Shown piece after piece: positions 61,920 through 64,000 of a stretch of 64,000 nucleotides of DNA. The notes beneath the pieces are model-generated. The model saw nothing but the letters and a program-made list of their open reading frames with translations. It was not told the origin of the DNA and made no database searches. Position 1 is the stretch's first letter. Each line of letters begins with the position of its first letter. The stretch covers positions 496,001-560,000 of the forward strand of contig JALMGJ010000026.1 in NCBI GenBank assembly GCA_023362775.1, given 5' to 3'. This DNA comes from Charina bottae (Eukaryota; Chordata; Lepidosauria; Squamata; Charinaidae). The position numbers and the translations under genes are program-made.

Positions 61920-64000
61920 GTGTCTAAACTGTATATGTCACAGTCAGTGTCAAAACTGTATATGTCACAGCCAGTGTCAAAACTGTATAGTCACAGCCAG
62001 TGTCAAAACTGTATATGTCACAGTCAGTGTCAAAACTGTATAGTCACAGCCAGTGTCAAAAATGTATATGTCACAGTCAGTGTCAAAACTGTATATGTCA
62101 AAGTCAGTGTCAAAACTGTATAGTCACAGCCAGTGTCAAAACTGTATAGTCACAGCCAGGGTCAAAACTGTATGTGTCACAGCCAGTGTCAAAACTGTAT
62201 AGTCACAGCCAGTGTAAAAACTATATATGTCACAGTCAGTGTCAAAACTGTATATGTCACAGCCAGTGTCAAAACTGTATAGTCACAGCCAGTGTCAAAA
62301 CTGTATATGTCACAGCCAGTGTCAAAACTGTGCATGTCACAGCCAGTGTCAAAAATGTATATGTCACAGCCAGTGTCAAAACTGTATAGTCACACTCAGT
62401 GTCAAAACTGTATATGTCACAGTCAGTGTCAAAACTGTATATGTCAAAGTCAGTGTCAAAACTGTATATGTCACAGCCAGTGTCAAAACTGTATAGTCAC
62501 AGCCAGTGTCAAAACTGTATATTTCACAGTCAGTGTCAAAACTGTATATATCAAAGCCAGTGTCAAAACTGTATTGTCACAGTCAGTGTCAAAACTGTAT
62601 AGTCACAGCCAGTGTCAAAACTGTATAGTCACAGCCAGTTTCAAAACTGTATATGTTACAGTCAGTGTCAAAACTGTATATGTCACAGTCACTGTCAAAA
62701 CTGTATATGTCACAGCCAGTGTAAAAACTGTATATGTCACAGTCAGTGTCAAAACTGTATAGTCAGAGCCAGTGTCAAAACTGTATATGTCACAGTCAGT
62801 GTCAAAACTGTATAGTCACAGCCAGTGTCAAAACTGTATATGTCAAAGTTAGTGTCAAAACTGTATAGTCACAGCCAGTGTCAAAACTGTATAGTCACAG
62901 CCAGTTTCAAAGCTGTATATGTCACAGTCAGTGTCAAAACTGTATATGTCACAGCCAGTGTAAAAACTGTATATGTCACAGTCAGTGTCAAAACTGTATA
63001 GTCACAGCCAGTGTCAAAACTGTATATGTCACAGCCAGTGTCAAAACTGTATATGTCAAAGTCAGTGTCAAAACTGTATATGTCACAGCCAGTGTCAAAA
63101 CTGTATATTTCACAGCCAGTGTCAAAACTGTATATGTCACAGTCAGTGTCAAAACTGTATATGTCACAGCCAGTTTCAAAACTGTATAGCCACAGCCAGT
63201 GTCAAAACTGTATATGTCACAGCCAGTGTCAAAACTGTATAGTCACAGCCAGTGTCAAAACTGTATAGTCACAGCCAGTTTCAAAGCTGTATATGTCACA
63301 GTCAGTGTCAAAACTGTATATGTCACAGCCAGTGTAAAAACTGTATATGTCACAGTCAGTGTCAAAACTGTATAGTCACAGCCAGTGTCAAAACTGTATA
63401 TGTCACAGCCAGTGTCAAAACTGTATATGTCAAAGTCAGTGTCAAAACTGTATATGTCACAGCCAGTGTCAAAACTGTATATTTCACAGCCAGTGTCAAA
63501 ACTGTATATGTCACAGTCAGTGTCAAAACTGTATATGTCACAGCCAGTTTCAAAACTGTATAGCCACAGCCAGTGTCAAAACTGTATATGTCACAGCCAG
63601 TGTCAAAACTGTATAGTCACAGCCAGTGTCAAAACTGCATATGTCACAGCCAGTGTCAAAACTGTATATGTCACAGCCAGTGTCAAAACTGTATATGTCA
63701 CAGTCAGTGTCAAAACTGTATAGTCACAGCCAGTGTCAAAAGTGTATATGTCACAGCCCGTGTCAAAACTGTATATGTCACAGTCAGTGTCAATACTGTA
63801 TAGTCACAGTCAGTTTCAAAACTGTATATGTCACAGCCAGTGTCAAAACTGTATATGTCACAGTCAGTGTCAAAACTGTATAGTCACAGCCAGTGTCAAA
63901 ACTGTATATGTCACAGCCAGTGTCAAAACTGTATATGTCACAGTCAGTGTCAAAACTGTATAGTCACAGCCAGTGTCAAAACTGTATATGTCACAGCCAG
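61920..64000. repeat. Family A HOR unit, cut by window end
   Basis: The A start block here has GTCTAAAC as its first monomer (61922). The interior is rearranged: a GTGCATG block (about 62.33 kb) joins directly to distal sequence, and a 374-bp segment is duplicated at 62851-63598. The unit continues beyond the window. Confidence 0.72.
62851..63598. repeat. Tandem duplication, 374-bp unit
   Basis: 62851-63224 and 63225-63598 have the same monomer order. Counting the monomers gives 14 per unit (four 26-mers and ten 27-mers = 374 bp). It is the shortest clear HOR duplication in the window. Confidence 0.88.

Larger units (their letters stand above)
1..64000. repeat. Satellite array of 26/27-bp monomers spanning the whole window
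   Basis: Every part of the window is a head-to-tail copy of one monomer: GTCACAG, then CCAGTGTCAAAACTG, then TATAT (27-bp class) or TATA (26-bp class). The 27-mer consensus has 11 G+C of 27. Recurrent substitutions include CAGCCAG/CAGTCAG (the commonest), GTGTC/GTTTC, GTGTC/GTGTA, CACAG/CAAAG, TATATG/TATATT/TATATA, CTGTAT/CTGCAT and CAATACTG. The orientation never inverts, and no unique or interspersed sequence breaks the array. Neither boundary is inside the window, so the true array is longer than 64 kb. There is no gene in any stretch. A eukaryotic satellite is inferred from size and HOR organisation; species and chromosomal position cannot be read from the sequence. Confidence 0.98.
49619..64000. 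repeat. Family A domain 3 (runs off the window)
   Basis: Start blocks lie at 50768, 52499, 53242, 54972, 57023, 57766, 59469 and 61920. GTCTAAAC doublets are at 50400, 52847, 54604, 57371, 59101 and 61525, with a single at 61922. It contains the 4.5-kb and 374-bp duplications. The array continues past position 64000. Confidence 0.8.

Noticed and set aside
126..63963. Hundreds of 62-169 aa ORFs on the plus strand
   Set aside because: They are all variants of the same three nonapeptide repeats, overlap one another, and start and stop at fixed monomer positions. They are a by-product of monomer length.
1..64000. CRISPR array
   Set aside because: The 26-27 bp period resembles CRISPR repeats, but there are no unique spacers between repeats and no cas genes; the units are directly abutting.
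1..64000. Bacterial promoters (TTGACA on the minus strand, TATA-like TATACA)
   Set aside because: TTGACA to TATACA spacing is about 12 bp rather than about 17, and the pair recurs in every monomer of a non-coding array.
1..64000. CENP-B box or telomeric repeat
   Set aside because: No monomer resembles the CENP-B box (CpG-containing, GGAA core) or a G-rich telomere unit. Centromere function cannot be claimed from sequence alone.
1..64000. Transposon, rRNA or tRNA insertion
   Set aside because: Reading line by line, all sequence fits the monomer with point changes and 1-2 bp indels; no segment departs from it.
1..64000. A previously undescribed gene system
   Set aside because: Nothing other than satellite DNA is present. 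The novelty, if any, is in the HOR architecture and the 26/27-bp alternation.

Overview
The whole 64 kb window is one uninterrupted tandem-repeat (minisatellite/satellite) array, and both window ends lie inside it. The monomer exists in two length classes. The 27-bp class ends in TATAT before the next GTCACAG. The 26-bp class has lost one T, giving TATAGTCACAG. The monomer core is CCAGTGTCAAAACTG. At an average of about 26.6 bp there are roughly 2,400 monomers, all in the same orientation. I found no protein gene, RNA gene, transposon, CRISPR array or unique sequence. A pure array this long with nested higher-order repeats (HORs) is typical of eukaryotic heterochromatic, centromeric, subtelomeric or giant-minisatellite DNA. 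The sequence gives no basis for naming a species.

Layout. Monomer variants occur in fixed orders that recur as HORs of two main families. Family A is recognised by a recurring start block at 17 positions, by the CTGTGCATG / AAAATGTAT pair, and by doublets of GTCTAAAC monomers. Its preferred length is 2,451 bp (three start-to-start spacings are exactly this). Family B is recognised by TTTCACAGACAG and by unit lengths of 1,173 or about 1,196 bp. The order is: A (1 to about 9.6 kb), B (9.6-15.9 kb), A (15.9-24 kb), short-unit mixed zone (24-30.9 kb), two copies of an A+B hybrid 4,771-bp unit (31.16-40.70 kb), B (40.65-49.6 kb), A (49.6-64 kb).

The macro-scale structure is dominated by direct duplications, with unit lengths of 374, 773, 851, 959, 1,173, 1,196, 1,332, 2,370, 2,376, 3,410, 4,497/4,524 and 4,771 bp. 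Two blocks of a larger segment also recur about 32.0 and 33.7 kb apart in the same order. Several duplicates look nearly identical and are either very recent amplifications or assembly effects.

Many short ORFs exist, but they follow from monomer arithmetic. The 27-mer is open in five of six frames. Each 26-mer shifts the forward frame and places TAG in one of the three frames, so forward ORFs run through exactly three 26-mers and stop. I call none of them a gene.
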